NCBI GenBank assembly: GCA_025144025.1
Contig: JALXWS010000007.1
Location: 1-64,000, forward strand
DNA: 64,000 bases
Direction of reading: 5' to 3'
DNA from: Corynebacterium sp. p3-SID1241
GTDB taxonomy: Bacteria > Actinomycetota > Actinomycetes > Mycobacteriales > Mycobacteriaceae
This document shows positions 1 to 10,172 of the stretch, piece after piece. Below the pieces are notes generated by a model. That model made no database searches, had not been told where the DNA came from, and was given only the letters and a program-made list of their open reading frames with translations. Position 1 is the first letter of the stretch; every line of letters begins with the position of its first letter. The position numbers and the translations under genes were made by a program.

Positions 1-23
1 GGCCGCTGGATAGCGTGCGGTGC

Positions 24-602
24 TTAGGCTAGCTCGTCGTTAAAGTAGTCTTCGAAGATGGCGCCGGCGTTGTGGTAGGCGTCGGCAAGCGATGTGCCGC
101 CGCGGGACTCAACGAAGGTCTCAATGGCGGTTTGGAATTGGGTGTGGATGATATTGACGGTGGGCGTTAGGCGTGGATCGGAAGATTTCCAGCCCTCGCG
201 CGCCTGCACAGCTTGGCGGATGCGCTGGATAATCCGCCTATTGCGCTGGTAGTACCTGCCGCGCAGTTTGGCGTCCTTGGCGAGCGCCCGTGCGGTGAGT
301 TGGGAGATTTCTGGGAAAAACTTGTTGCCTACGGCGCGATTAAATTCGGTCTTGGCCATAATTTCAGAATCCTCGCGCAGGCTCCCAGTGGGCAGTCCCG
401 CAGCGAAGTTCTGGAACTGGTACTCCACTTCTTCAGAAAATTCGGGGCCCAAAACTGCCGATTCTTTGTCCTTAATATAGTTAAATAAGGTGCGGCGAGA
501 AACGCCCACCTTCTGGGCAAGCTCTTCCATAGTAAAACCGTCATACCCATTGTCTATGACGAGGTTGAGCGCAGCGACTCGAATCTTTGATATACGCGGC
601 AT
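24..602 (-). CDS. TetR/AcrR family transcriptional regulator
   Basis: A 192-residue protein with an N-terminal TetR helix-turn-helix at about residues 20-50, containing FTMEELAQKVGVSRRTLFNY, followed by a helical ligand-binding half with no recognisable ligand signature. The ATG at 602 places the HTH at the usual distance from the N terminus. It is divergent from the dam-like gene, with 333 bases between them, so it may control itself and possibly the restriction-modification pair. No effector can be read from the sequence. The family call is secure and the target is unknown. Confidence 0.88.
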   Translation of the reverse strand: MPRISKIRVAALNLVIDNGYDGFTMEELAQKVGVSRRTLFNYIKDKESAVLGPEFSEEVEYQFQNFAAGLPTGSLREDSEIMAKTEFNRAVGNKFFPEISQLTARALAKDAKLRGRYYQRNRRIIQRIRQAVQAREGWKSSDPRLTPTVNIIHTQFQTAIETFVESRGGTSLADAYHNAGAIFEDYFNDELA

Positions 603-935
603 GAATGCCCCTTTCTGTCCCGACGCTCTAAAAGCTTCAGTTACGTTTTCTAGCTCCCCAAGGCATTATGTGAAATTTCTATTTTGCCTACAAACTAAGG
701 GATTTTGCGGTGATTTTATTACCTTATATTCGACTTGGGAAACGGCTATGTACACCGAACAAAATCGCGGCCGGCGGGACTGCGCGTTTGCGCCCGTCAT
801 GACACTATTTGTCACAACTGTGATGTTAGACAACTGCGAGCGTAAGCTTCGGACCGGAGCATCGCATAAATACGCTCGCGCGTTCGAAAGCCCGATGGTG
901 CTCGTGTCCGGCGCGGCGGCTAAGATGAGTCAACG
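603..935. promoter_or_regulatory. Divergent intergenic region with inverted repeats
   Basis: These 333 bases separate the TetR gene from the dam-like gene and hold no convincing ORF. At 809-833 TTGTC and GACAA form outer arms, and inside them TCACA-AC-TGTGA (812-823) is a short palindrome. TetR proteins bind palindromes of this size, so this is a candidate operator, but no second copy was found. The left part (650-740) is AT-rich and probably carries the TetR promoter. The arms are in the reverse orientation to the GlxR/CRP consensus TGTGA-N6-TCACA. Confidence 0.3.
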
Positions 936-1778
936 ATGAAAAACGTTAAACCACTGGTGAAATGGGCAGGCGGAAAGCGCCAGCTCTTGCCGCATATCCA
1001 CGCCGCACTGCCGGTGGATGCCCCGCGGCGTTTTTATGAGCCTTTCATCGGTGGCGGAGCGGTCCTTTTCTCTCTCGAACCAGCCAGCGCACGGGTCAAC
1101 GATCTCAATAGCGAGCTCATCAACTTGTATGAGGTGGTGCGCGGCGGCGTCGATGAGCTCATTGGCGTCCTCGCGGGCTATCCCAATGAGGCGGAGTTTT
1201 TCTATGCGCTGCGGGCAGTGGATCGGGATGCCCAGCAGTTTGCCGCCCTCTCTCCTGTCGAGCGCGCCGCCCGCACGCTGTATCTCAACCGGACCTGCTA
1301 TAATGGCCTGTACCGCGTGAACGCGGCGGGGGAATTTAATGCGCCTTTTGGACGCTATAAAAACCCCACCATTTGCGATGAGGTGACGCTGCGCGCTGTC
1401 CACCGCTATTTTGCGGATAATGATGTGAGCTTTTCCCAAGGCGATTTCGCCGCAGCAGTGGCAGACGCAGGTGAAGGCGATTTCGTCTATTTCGATCCGC
1501 CCTATGACCCGGTAAACGTGACGAGCTCGTTTACCGGTTATCAAAAGGGCGGCTTTGACCGCGCGGAGCAAGAGCGCCTCAAAGAGGTCTGCGATGAGTT
1601 GGATCATCGCGGGGTGAAGTTCCTGCTGTCGAATTCGGCCACCGAGTTCATTCGGGATCTCTATGCGGACTATGAGGTGGGCATCGTCGGGGCAACGCGG
1701 GCAATAAACTCCGTCGGTTCGAAGCGCGGCAAGGTCGAAGAGGTGCTGGTGCGCAACTACGAGGTAAACCGTGGCTAG
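936..1778 (+). CDS. dam: Dam-family (D12 class) DNA adenine N6-methyltransferase
   Basis: A 280-residue protein with the full D12-class architecture. The AdoMet-binding N terminus reads PLVKWAGGKRQLLP (about residues 6-19), followed by RFYEPFIGGGAVLFSL (31-46, the FxGxG motif). The catalytic DPPY motif lies in VYFDPPYDPVN near residue 188. Enzymes of this family (Dam, DpnM, MboIA type) usually methylate adenine in GATC, but the recognition site cannot be read here. The stop overlaps the next gene by 8 bases, so the two are translationally coupled. With that neighbour it probably forms a restriction-modification system, in which methylation protects host DNA. Confidence 0.93.
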   Translation: MKNVKPLVKWAGGKRQLLPHIHAALPVDAPRRFYEPFIGGGAVLFSLEPASARVNDLNSELINLYEVVRGGVDELIGVLAGYPNEAEFFYALRAVDRDAQQFAALSPVERAARTLYLNRTCYNGLYRVNAAGEFNAPFGRYKNPTICDEVTLRAVHRYFADNDVSFSQGDFAAAVADAGEGDFVYFDPPYDPVNVTSSFTGYQKGGFDRAEQERLKEVCDELDHRGVKFLLSNSATEFIRDLYADYEVGIVGATRAINSVGSKRGKVEEVLVRNYEVNRG

Positions 1779-3111
1779 CGGTCCGCGGGCACATGCAGAA
1801 CCAGAGTTGCGGGCGCGATTTGGCGTGCCGGAATCGGTAAAGCTAGGAGTCAATGACTGGGGCTGGCTGCGCGTCCTGGCCGCGGGCTACGGCAACGAGC
1901 TGGAACAGCACGGATACTTTTTCATTGGTGCCCGCGAGCTGGAAGAGATCTCAAGCAGGCAGCCGCGACTGATGGCCAAGCATGATTTCTCCACTTCCCG
2001 GCCGTGGATCTTTCAGCGCCTGCGGCTCGGCATCGTCCCGGTCAGCCGCAGCGAATACCTGGTAGGGCGATTCAATCTCTACGAGAGGTTTCCAGAGGCG
2101 CAGCCCGGTGAGGTACGCACGCTGGAGCTACCGGCGGGGCTGGATACTCTCTCGGTGGAGGGGGTGAGCTCGGAGGCGGTGGCGTTAAATGGGGCGTCGG
2201 CAAGCGGGATGCTTGAGGACTTCCTGGAATGCGGGCCGTTGCAGGCCACGGTGGCAGGGCGCATGTCCACGCGCGAGCTGCAGGTGCGGCTGCCAGACTT
2301 GGGCGTGGATGTGGCGGTGGACCGCGCACAGATGGAAATCGACGGCGGCTTTGAATCGCTCGAGCATTTGGTGCTGGTGGAGGCGAAGAATCACCTTTCG
2401 GATGATTTCAATATCCGGCAGCTATATTTTCCCTACCGGCGCTTCCAGCAGCGCCTTGCCAAGGACGTGGTGCCGGTCTACCTCGTGTATTCCAATGGCA
2501 TTTTCCATTTGTACCGCTATGAATTTCGGAACCCGGCGGATTTTCGCAGCATTGCGCTGGTCGATAGCGCCCGCTACGCGCTGTCGGCCTCGCACCTCAA
2601 TGCGCAGGCGGCGCTGGAAATCGTTCGAGCGGTGGAGCCGGAAGCCGAGCCGGCGATACCCTTCCCGCAGGCCAATAGCTTTGAGCGGGTGGTCAACCTA
2701 TTGGAGCTCATCGCGCTGCAGCCACTGAGCAAGGCGGAGATTACCCAGCGCTATGACTTCGACCCGCGACAGGCGGACTATTATGCCAACGCCGCGCGCT
2801 ACCTCGGGCTCGCGCGGCTGACAGATGAGGCTTGGGAGCCAACCGAGCGCGGGCGGCGCATCATTGAGCAGCCGCAACGCGACGCCCGGAATGCGGCACT
2901 GATACGGTCGCTTGCCGCGCGGCGGGTTTTCCGCGAGGTGCTCGAGCTCAGCTTGGCCCGCGGCGCGGTGGCCAGCACCGCAGAGATCGTTGCAGCGATG
3001 AAGGGGTTGGGCCTGAGCTTGGCGACGTCCCAAAGGCGCGCCTCCACCGTTGCCCGCTGGACCCAGTGGGTGCTCGATACGGTGGCCGAGGGAACACCGC
3101 GGCTATTTTAG
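1771..3111 (+). CDS. Probable type II restriction endonuclease, PD-(D/E)XK-like
   Basis: A 446-residue protein starting at GTG 1771, inside the dam-like gene, behind a GAGG Shine-Dalgarno. A candidate nuclease core is visible: EIDGG (Asp191) followed by LVLVEAKN (Glu204, Lys206), matching the spaced D...ExK pattern of PD-(D/E)XK enzymes. The first 110 residues resemble the uncharacterised restriction-enzyme families found beside Dam methylases (DUF6996/DUF6997 type, from memory). The C-terminal third, about residues 310-446, looks like winged-helix modules. The coupling to dam supports a restriction role. It converges on the LysE gene with overlapping stop codons (3108-3111). Confidence 0.68.
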   Translation: MASGPRAHAEPELRARFGVPESVKLGVNDWGWLRVLAAGYGNELEQHGYFFIGARELEEISSRQPRLMAKHDFSTSRPWIFQRLRLGIVPVSRSEYLVGRFNLYERFPEAQPGEVRTLELPAGLDTLSVEGVSSEAVALNGASASGMLEDFLECGPLQATVAGRMSTRELQVRLPDLGVDVAVDRAQMEIDGGFESLEHLVLVEAKNHLSDDFNIRQLYFPYRRFQQRLAKDVVPVYLVYSNGIFHLYRYEFRNPADFRSIALVDSARYALSASHLNAQAALEIVRAVEPEAEPAIPFPQANSFERVVNLLELIALQPLSKAEITQRYDFDPRQADYYANAARYLGLARLTDEAWEPTERGRRIIEQPQRDARNAALIRSLAARRVFREVLELSLARGAVASTAEIVAAMKGLGLSLATSQRRASTVARWTQWVLDTVAEGTPRLF

Positions 3112-3755
3112 GCCAGTAGGTTCTGCGCGCCGGAGATGATGAGGATGATGCCGGCGATGATGAAAAACAGGCCCGAGCCGATGTCGATCCACGGGCCGGC
3201 GGCGATGAGCTTGCGGCGCACCACGTTGGTGGAAATCACCGTGGCGACAACGAGGAAGAAAAGAAAGGCCGAGAGCGATAATGAGAGCGTGAGCGCGATG
3301 GCCAACCATGCGGGCGGGCTGGCGGGAAGCAGCGGGGCGATCATCGCGGCGAGGAAGAGCACGATTTTCGGGTTGGACATATTCGTGGCTAGCCCCACCT
3401 TGAAAGCGGTGCGCAGGCGGCCGAGCTGGGCGGCGGCGTCTTCTAAATCCACGGGCGGGTTGGCCCGCTGGGCGATGCCGCTGCGCAGCGCGCGCGACCC
3501 CATAAATACCAGGAAGCAGCCGCCGACGGCCTGGACCGCGCCCAAAATTTCCGGGAAGGCCGTCAGCAGCGCGGCAGCTCCGAAAACGGTGGCGGCGCAC
3601 CAAAAGAGCACGCCGATCTGGATGCCGGCGGCCGCGGCTATGGCATGGCGGCGCGAGCGGGTGGCGTAGCGCGTCACCAAAATGATGTCCGGTCCGGGCG
3701 AGGCCACGCCCACTAGGTTCATTAGAAGGAGGGTGAAAAAGGACGTCCAGGTCAC
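3108..3755 (-). CDS. LysE/RhtB family amino-acid exporter
   Basis: A 215-residue membrane protein with about six hydrophobic segments. The family signature ASPGPDIILVTRYA lies at about residues 18-31. LysE/RhtB proteins export lysine, arginine, homoserine, threonine or related compounds; the substrate cannot be assigned. The GTG start at 3755 overlaps the stop of the ankyrin gene by 4 bases, so the two are co-translated. Its own stop overlaps the stop of the convergent endonuclease gene. Confidence 0.88.
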   Translation of the reverse strand: MTWTSFFTLLLMNLVGVASPGPDIILVTRYATRSRRHAIAAAAGIQIGVLFWCAATVFGAAALLTAFPEILGAVQAVGGCFLVFMGSRALRSGIAQRANPPVDLEDAAAQLGRLRTAFKVGLATNMSNPKIVLFLAAMIAPLLPASPPAWLAIALTLSLSLSAFLFFLVVATVISTNVVRRKLIAAGPWIDIGSGLFFIIAGIILIISGAQNLLA

Positions 3756-4141
3756 TCCCCTGCCTCGCTTTCTAGGCGCGGGACGAGGTCTTCGCGGCCA
3801 AACATGCGGGCAGAATCCAGGGCGGAGGGCTGGCCGGCGGTGGGGTCGGCGTGGGCGGAAAGGAGGGCGTCGATAACCGCATCTTCCTTCTTGAAGATGG
3901 CGCCGGCCAAGGGTGATTGGCCGCGGTCATTGAGCAGGTTGACGTCCGCGCCGGCGCGGGCAAGTGCAGAAACCAGCTCGGCGTGGCCGTGATAGGCCGC
4001 GAGCATGAGGAAGGACTGGCCTTCGTGGTTGACGAGGTCAATATTCACGCCGTGATCGATATAGGCGAGGAGGTCCAGGTTGCCCTCACGCGCCATGTCA
4101 AAGAGTCGACCAGCGAATTCTTGCACTTGCGTTTCAGACAT
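3752..4141 (-). CDS. Ankyrin-repeat protein
   Basis: A 129-residue soluble protein with two to three ankyrin repeats between about residues 25 and 115. They show as EGQSFLMLAAYHGHAELVSA followed by GADVNLLNDRGQSPLAGAIF. Ankyrin repeats mediate protein-protein contacts, and there is no enzymatic domain. It lies 10 bases downstream of holA and overlaps the exporter gene by 4 bases, so it is probably in the same transcript. The function is unknown. Confidence 0.85.
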   Translation of the reverse strand: MSETQVQEFAGRLFDMAREGNLDLLAYIDHGVNIDLVNHEGQSFLMLAAYHGHAELVSALARAGADVNLLNDRGQSPLAGAIFKKEDAVIDALLSAHADPTAGQPSALDSARMFGREDLVPRLESEAGE

Positions 4142-4151
4142 AGTTTCTAGC

Positions 4152-5129
4152 TTATCGCGCCAGTTCCGCGACTCGTTTTACGGCCGCCTCTATCGCGAAT
4201 TCGGGCTCGCCTCCCTGGCCTTTGACGGCGGCATCGAGCTCCGAGACGAGGATGACGGCCTTGGTAACGTTATCGGCCGACCAGCGGCGGGCCACCGGCT
4301 GGGTCATCTTGACCACGTAGGGCGCTAGGCCGGTTTGGCTAGCCAGCGAGTACTGGTCCCCGCGCGCGGAGTAGAGGCGGGCGACGGCGCCGACCTTATT
4401 GGCCAGCGCGGCGGCAATCGCTACAGGGCTCGCGCCAAGCTGGAGGGCGCGGCGGCAGGTGGACACGGCGGCTTCAACGCGGCCGGCGACGGCGGCGTCG
4501 GCAATGTCCCAGTTGGCGACCTCGGCCACGCCGACGTAGTAGTCTTGCACCGCCTCGCGGGTAACGTTGCCGCCGGTATCAGAAACCAGCTGGGAGATGG
4601 CAGAAGCTAGCTCGCGCAGGTCAGATCCCACGCCTTCGAGCACGGCGTGGATGACATCTGGGGTCGGGCGCACGCCGTGGCGGGAGAATTCGCGGGTGGC
4701 CCATTTGCCCAGCTCATTGGGGTAAAGCGAAAAGACCTCGTGGACCTCAGCAATCTTGCGCAGCTTGGCCACGAGCTCGGGCTGCTTTTTCTTTTTCTTC
4801 AGCGTCTTCGCCGTCACGGAGTAGATGATGACCATAGTCATGCCCGGCGCGGGATTGGCGCAGGCGCGCAGGATGATATCGACTACCTCTTTACCGGCGC
4901 GCTCGCAGTCGCTGATGATGATAACGCGGCTATCGCCGAAAAGCGACGGGCTCGTGGCCTCGAGGATTTCGCCCTCGGAGACCTCGGAGGCTTTTAGCTT
5001 CGTCAGCTCGGGGCGGGCACCGGTGGGTCCGCTCTCCTCGGCCGCGGCGCGCTGGATCTGCAGGCGGGCGCGTTCGGTGAGGAATTCATCGTCGCCGAGG
5101 ATGAGGTGTACTGGAGACATGCCCGCCAT
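4152..5129 (-). CDS. holA: DNA polymerase III delta subunit
   Basis: A 325-residue protein that opens VHLILGDDEFLTERARLQIQ, the usual start of HolA. Delta opens the beta sliding clamp as part of the clamp loader. The central AAA+-like fold lacks a functional Walker A, as is normal for delta. The start may be ATG 5129 or ATG 5120 (MSPVHL). It begins 1 base beyond the comEC stop, and the comEA-comEC-holA order is a conserved bacterial arrangement. Confidence 0.9.
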   Translation of the reverse strand: MAGMSPVHLILGDDEFLTERARLQIQRAAAEESGPTGARPELTKLKASEVSEGEILEATSPSLFGDSRVIIISDCERAGKEVVDIILRACANPAPGMTMVIIYSVTAKTLKKKKKQPELVAKLRKIAEVHEVFSLYPNELGKWATREFSRHGVRPTPDVIHAVLEGVGSDLRELASAISQLVSDTGGNVTREAVQDYYVGVAEVANWDIADAAVAGRVEAAVSTCRRALQLGASPVAIAAALANKVGAVARLYSARGDQYSLASQTGLAPYVVKMTQPVARRWSADNVTKAVILVSELDAAVKGQGGEPEFAIEAAVKRVAELAR

Positions 5130-5130
5130 T

Positions 5131-6543
5131 CTAGCCTGCGGCCAGGCCGAGCCAGGCGATGCCCGCTAGCGTGAGCGTCAGGGTAAGCCAGGGGCGGTGG
5201 TAGAGGAGGCCGGCGATGATCCAGGCGTAGGCAAGCAGCGTAAAGAGCGGGTTGGCGGGGATGGTTACCACGGGCAGGTGGGCCACGCCGTGCGCGATGG
5301 TATTAATCCACCACGAGAAGGGCTCAATGAGGCGCAGCAAGCCGGCGCCCAGCACGTCGAGCGGGCCGAGCTGGGCGAAGATGGCGGCGATAAGCCCCAC
5401 GATGGTAATCGGCACGGTGGCTGGCTCGACGAGGATATTGGCCAGCACGGAGACCACGGAGACCTCGCCGGACATGAGTGCCACCAGCGGGAGGGTGACG
5501 ATATCGGCGGCGATGGCCACCGCGACCGCGCGCAGGAAGATGGCGGGCCAGCCGGTCACGGCCAAGAGCTTGTAGATGAGCGGGCTCAGCGCCACAATGC
5601 CGAGTGTCGCCGCGCAAGATAGGGCAAATCCAAAGTGCACGGCGAGGTCGGAATCCACAAATAGCAAGGCGATGATGCCCAGGCTAAGCGCATGGATGGG
5701 CTCCATGCGTGTGGAATTGAGCACGGCGAGCAGCCCCACCACCCCAGCGACGGCTGCGCGCTGGACGGAAGGTTCGAAGCCCACAAGCAAAACATAGGTA
5801 GCAAGGGCGCACAGGGAGGCGGCCACGCGGGCGCGGGGCCCGAGCGCGAGGGCGGCGCAGACCACGGCCGCGGCAGAACAGACGATGGCCACATTGGCGC
5901 CAGATACAGCACTTAAGTGTGAGAGCCCGGTGGCGATATACAGGTCGCGCTCGGCGATATCTTGCAGCGCGGTATCGCCGAGCACCATGCCGGGAATAAG
6001 GCCCTGGCTGGAGGGCCCGACGGCATCCAAAACCAGCGCGCGAAAATTCTCGGCCACCTCAGCCGCCCAACCGGCCAGGCCTTCGGGCTCACCGGTTACC
6101 TGCACGTCGGTGGCATTTGCACTGAGCTTTCCGACGCCCGCCCTATCCGACTCCCCTACCCTCACCCTCGCCGTAATTTCGGCACCCGCGGCGGCCGGGA
6201 CCGGATCCGGGCTAAAGACGGGCAGCTGCGTGGGGTATCCCGGAACCCTGAGCCGCAGCAGCCAGCCGCCGGTACTGGTTTGTGTCGGCGCGGTGGTCAG
6301 GCGGCCGGTGACTTCGGTGCCGAAGTCGAAAGTGGCGGCGCGGGCCTGGCGCACCGCTCCGACGAGCGCTGCAGCAGAGGCGACCGTTCCGCAGAAAAGC
6401 GCTTGGCCCCACTGACGGGTGCACAGGCACAGCGCGACGGCCACAGCGATGACTGCGATAGCCCAGCCGCGGCCGGCGAGCAACACGGCGATGACAGCCA
6501 GCCAGGCGGTGGCCGCGCCAGGGACGAGCCGCAGTTCTCGCAT
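5131..6543 (-). CDS. comEC: ComEC/Rec2 family membrane channel protein, without metallo-beta-lactamase domain
   Basis: A 470-residue polytopic membrane protein. Residues about 1-60 contain two hydrophobic segments, 60-150 an OB-like extracytoplasmic region, and 165-450 the Competence domain, with LSHLSAVSGANVAIV near residue 210. ComEC forms the inner-membrane channel for single-stranded DNA in transformation. The C-terminal metallo-beta-lactamase-like domain of full-length ComEC (over 700 residues in Bacillus) is absent: the protein ends after the last membrane helix. Such short forms occur in actinobacteria. No pilus or DprA genes lie nearby, so DNA uptake is not demonstrated. Confidence 0.88.
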   Translation of the reverse strand: MRELRLVPGAATAWLAVIAVLLAGRGWAIAVIAVAVALCLCTRQWGQALFCGTVASAAALVGAVRQARAATFDFGTEVTGRLTTAPTQTSTGGWLLRLRVPGYPTQLPVFSPDPVPAAAGAEITARVRVGESDRAGVGKLSANATDVQVTGEPEGLAGWAAEVAENFRALVLDAVGPSSQGLIPGMVLGDTALQDIAERDLYIATGLSHLSAVSGANVAIVCSAAAVVCAALALGPRARVAASLCALATYVLLVGFEPSVQRAAVAGVVGLLAVLNSTRMEPIHALSLGIIALLFVDSDLAVHFGFALSCAATLGIVALSPLIYKLLAVTGWPAIFLRAVAVAIAADIVTLPLVALMSGEVSVVSVLANILVEPATVPITIVGLIAAIFAQLGPLDVLGAGLLRLIEPFSWWINTIAHGVAHLPVVTIPANPLFTLLAYAWIIAGLLYHRPWLTLTLTLAGIAWLGLAAG

Positions 6544-6561
6544 CGCACGCTCGAGCTCGGG

Positions 6562-7359
<798 letters not shown>

Positions 7360-7373
<14 letters not shown>

Positions 7374-8235
7374 AACGGCGTGGTGAGAAGGCGCGGGGTC
7401 GACCACGCGTGTGAGGATGTGCTGGTTCGGCAGGAGGCTCAGAGCTAAACACCGCAGATACGCCGATGGCGGAGGGGCCGGCGTGGACCGAGAGGACGTC
7501 GTTAAGCGGGGTGCAGATGAAAGACGAGCCCTGCGGCAGAGCCGCTTCAAGGAGCGCCTCCAGCTTGGCGGCCGCGGCTTCGGCGTGATTGTGCTGGATG
7601 GCGACGAAGGCCGACTCCCCGTTCGCACGGGAGGCGATGAGATCCACCAACTTGGTAAAGGCCTTGGTCTGGGTGCGGGTCTTGCCCACGAGCTCCAGTT
7701 TGCCGCGGGTAATGGACATAATCGGCTTGGTGGCCAGCAGCGCCGTGGAAAGCATGGCCGTGGCCGGGGAAAGGCGACCAGAGCGGCGCAGATCTTCCGT
7801 GGAGTGCAGATACACCCACGTGGCCGAACGCTTGAGGGTATCTAAGGCGGCGGCGTAGCATTCCTCCAGGCTGGCGCCGCGGGAGGCCAACTTAGCCGCA
7901 GACATCGCGGCCGCGCCAATGGCCATGCCGGCCGAGCCGGAATCAATCACCCGCACCGTGTGCGGGAAAACACCCGAAGCAGAAACCGCAGCGGAATAGG
8001 TAGAAGATAGCTCTTTAGATAGATGTATGGCCACCACACCTTCGTCTTGGGCGCGCTCCATCTCGCGACCATAGGCAGCGGCCAGCTCCAGTGCGCTTAG
8101 CCCGGAGGTAGAACGCTCTAGGCCCTCCTTGCCATGGCTTTCCATGAGGTGGAGATCGATGACGGTGATGGATAGCTGCTCCGCCAACTCCGGCGGCAGG
8201 CCCGCCGAGGAATCCGTTATGACGCGAACGGCCAC
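7360..8235 (-). CDS. DegV family fatty-acid-binding protein
   Basis: A 291-residue protein that opens VRVITDSSAGLPPELAEQLS, the DegV family N terminus. The fold is the two-domain DegV/FakB type that binds a long-chain fatty acid; FakB members present it to the kinase FakA. The start is GTG 8235, which shares its G with the TAG stop of the upstream phosphatase gene. A longer in-frame ATG at 8298 would add an unconserved Arg/Gly-rich stretch. The gene ends inside a DnaA box. Confidence 0.86.
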
Positions 8236-8933
8236 TAGATATCCGCCCCGCCGTCCCCGGTGACCTCTCCGCCCATATTCCAGCCGTCGAAATACCACTT
8301 GGCGGTACCGACGTTCTGGGCATTAAATTCCAGGGAAGACAGCGGCGTGTCCGGGTTGAAATCAGGGCGGGCTGTCAACTGCGACCAGTGCGTATTCTTC
8401 AGGCCGGAAAGGATTCCGTACTGTGCATGATCAAGGCCCAGCAGGTGGCAGGTCAGCGCCGAGATAGCGCCGCCATGGGCCACGATGAGCACGGGGCCGG
8501 CTTCCCAGCCGGCGAAATCTTGCATGAGCTCATCGATGACGGGGCGGGCGCGCTCGGCCACATCCACGCGGGACTCGCCTTCCGGCGGCGCCCAGGTGGG
8601 ATCATGGCGCCAAATGGCGCGCGCGCCTGGGAACTCCTCATCCACTTCAGCGGAGGTCCTGCCCTGCCACCGGCCTAGGTGGGTCTCGCGCAGGCGGGCA
8701 TCCGTGGTGAAATCCATGCCGAGGGCATCGGCGACCACGCGCGCGGTTTCGCGCGCCCGGATGAGGTCGGAGGCGACAATTTTAGATACGCCCTGATCCT
8801 GCAGCAGGCGCGCGGCGGCGCGGGCCTGCTCATAGCCCAGCTCGGACAGCTCGGTATCCAAGTGGCCCTGCATGCGGCCGGTGGCGTTGTAGGTAGTTTG
8901 TCCGTGACGGATCAGGATCAGGCGGCGGCTCAT
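8235..8933 (-). CDS. Histidine phosphatase, likely glucosyl-3-phosphoglycerate phosphatase (GpgP-like)
   Basis: A 232-residue protein of the phosphoglycerate-mutase-like histidine phosphatase family. The catalytic RHG motif is in ILIRHGQTTYN (about residues 6-16, His10), and the second histidine is in LIVAHGGAISA. In M. tuberculosis the gene in this position between rsfS and degV is Rv2419c, glucosyl-3-phosphoglycerate phosphatase. The GpgP assignment therefore rests on synteny. The biochemical class is certain and the substrate is not. It overlaps degV by one base and follows rsfS after 6 bases. Confidence 0.82.
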   Translation of the reverse strand: MSRRLILIRHGQTTYNATGRMQGHLDTELSELGYEQARAAARLLQDQGVSKIVASDLIRARETARVVADALGMDFTTDARLRETHLGRWQGRTSAEVDEEFPGARAIWRHDPTWAPPEGESRVDVAERARPVIDELMQDFAGWEAGPVLIVAHGGAISALTCHLLGLDHAQYGILSGLKNTHWSQLTARPDFNPDTPLSSLEFNAQNVGTAKWYFDGWNMGGEVTGDGGADI

Positions 8934-8939
8934 GAGGGT

Positions 8940-9410
8940 TTAAAGCTCCTCGTCTTCGCCTGGGGCCTTATCTGCCAGCGGGAGCTCATCAATGGAATCG
9001 ACCTCGCGCGGGTTGACGCCATTGGTCCATTCACCGGGGCGCTCTGGGGCCTCGATGCCCTCAATCTCTAGTGCCGGGCAATCGTGGTACAGGCGGTCCA
9101 GGCCATAGAACTCGCGCTGGTCATTGCGCTGAACGTGGACAACGATATTGCCATAATCCAGCAGCACCCAGCGGTTTTCGCGGTTGCCCTCACGGCGCTG
9201 TGGCTCAAATCCTTGCTTGGTCATCTCATCTTCGACTTCATCCACGATGGAGGCCACCTGGCGCTCGTTATCCGCAGAAGCTAGCACGAAGACCTCGGTA
9301 ATAGCGAGGACATCGGAGACATCAATCGCTGCGATATTAGTGGCCAGTTTTTCCTGCGCGGCGTGTGCCGCGCTTTCTGCCATGCGGCGGGCAAGATCAG
9401 AAGTAGACAA
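8940..9410 (-). CDS. rsfS: Ribosome silencing factor RsfS
   Basis: A 156-residue protein of the RsfS/YbeB/iojap family. The core is DVLAITEVFVLASADNERQV followed by WVLLDYGNIVVHVQ (about residues 33-115). RsfS binds ribosomal protein uL14 and blocks subunit joining during starvation. The start codon appears to be TTG at 9410, since no ATG or GTG gives the conserved N terminus. The acidic C-terminal tail (about 125-156) is extra compared with short homologues. It follows nadD, as in most bacteria. Confidence 0.92.
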   Translation of the reverse strand: MSTSDLARRMAESAAHAAQEKLATNIAAIDVSDVLAITEVFVLASADNERQVASIVDEVEDEMTKQGFEPQRREGNRENRWVLLDYGNIVVHVQRNDQREFYGLDRLYHDCPALEIEGIEAPERPGEWTNGVNPREVDSIDELPLADKAPGEDEEL

Positions 9411-9502
9411 TGTGTAAATAATCCCTTTTCGCGTCTGAGTACATTCGGAATGAACTATCTCTAGTGACAGTCTATTCTTGCACGTTTAGCAGGCCCGTGC
9501 CC

Positions 9503-9540
9503 AAAAATCTGTACCGCCCCTGTGGAAGTTTCTACAGGGG
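9503..9540 (-). terminator. Hairpin after nadD
   Basis: Arms CCCCTGT (9517-9523) and ACAGGGG (9534-9540) make a 7-bp stem with a 10-base loop. On the minus strand it is followed, ten bases on, by a run of five T (9503-9507). It overlaps the last codons of nadD. It may be an imperfect intrinsic terminator between nadD and rsfS. Confidence 0.5.
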
Positions 9541-10149
9541 CTTATCCGGGTTTGGCCCGTAGAGATTATTCTTGGTGATGTACTGCACCACCCCATCCGG
9601 AACGAGGTACCACACGGGCTGGCCTTGGGCGGCGCGCTCGCGGCAAGCGGTAGAAGAGATGGCCATGGCGGGGATGTCGATAAGATCAATATCCTCTTGT
9701 GCATCGGCGGGTAGCATATCGGCGCTTAACTCATAGCCGGGGCGGGTAACGCCCACAAAGTGCGCCATCTCCAACATCTCTTCCCAGTTATGCCAGCTCA
9801 TGATGGATGCCAGCGAATCGGCGCCGGTAATGAAATAAAACTCCGCATCTGGGAAGAGTTCGCGCAGGTCGCGCAGCGTATCGATGGTGTATGTGGGCCC
9901 CTCGCGGTCAATGTCTACGCGCGAGACGGTAAATCGCGGATTGGAGGCCGTGGCCACCATCGTCATCAAGTAGCGGTGCTCGGCTGCAGTGACGTCGCGG
10001 TGGGACTTTTGCCACGGCTGGCCGGTGGGAACAAAGATGACGGTATCGAGGGCAAAGCGGTGTGCGGCCTCGCTGGCCGCTACCAAGTGGCCGTTGTGGA
10101 TGGGATCAAAGGTGCCACCCATGATACCGATGCGCTGTGGGCTAGTCAT
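9532..10149 (-). CDS. nadD: Nicotinate-nucleotide adenylyltransferase
   Basis: A 205-residue nucleotidyltransferase that transfers AMP from ATP to nicotinate mononucleotide in NAD synthesis. The motif [15 protein letters not shown] (about residues 8-22) carries the GxFDPxHxGH signature. [20 protein letters not shown] near the C terminus is the ISxTxxR motif that contacts ATP. The ATG at 10149 gives the standard length. It lies 23 bases downstream of proA. Confidence 0.95.
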   Translation of the reverse strand: MTSPQRIGIMGGTFDPIHNGHLVAASEAAHRFALDTVIFVPTGQPWQKSHRDVTAAEHRYLMTMVATASNPRFTVSRVDIDREGPTYTIDTLRDLRELFPDAEFYFITGADSLASIMSWHNWEEMLEMAHFVGVTRPGYELSADMLPADAQEDIDLIDIPAMAISSTACRERAAQGQPVWYLVPDGVVQYITKNNLYGPNPDKPL

Positions 10150-10172
10150 GGATGGCGATTATAGCCGCACTA

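Noticed and set aside
930..1853. 307-residue antisense frame opposite the dam-like gene
   Set aside because: It has no recognisable domain, and the plus-strand frame has full methyltransferase motifs.
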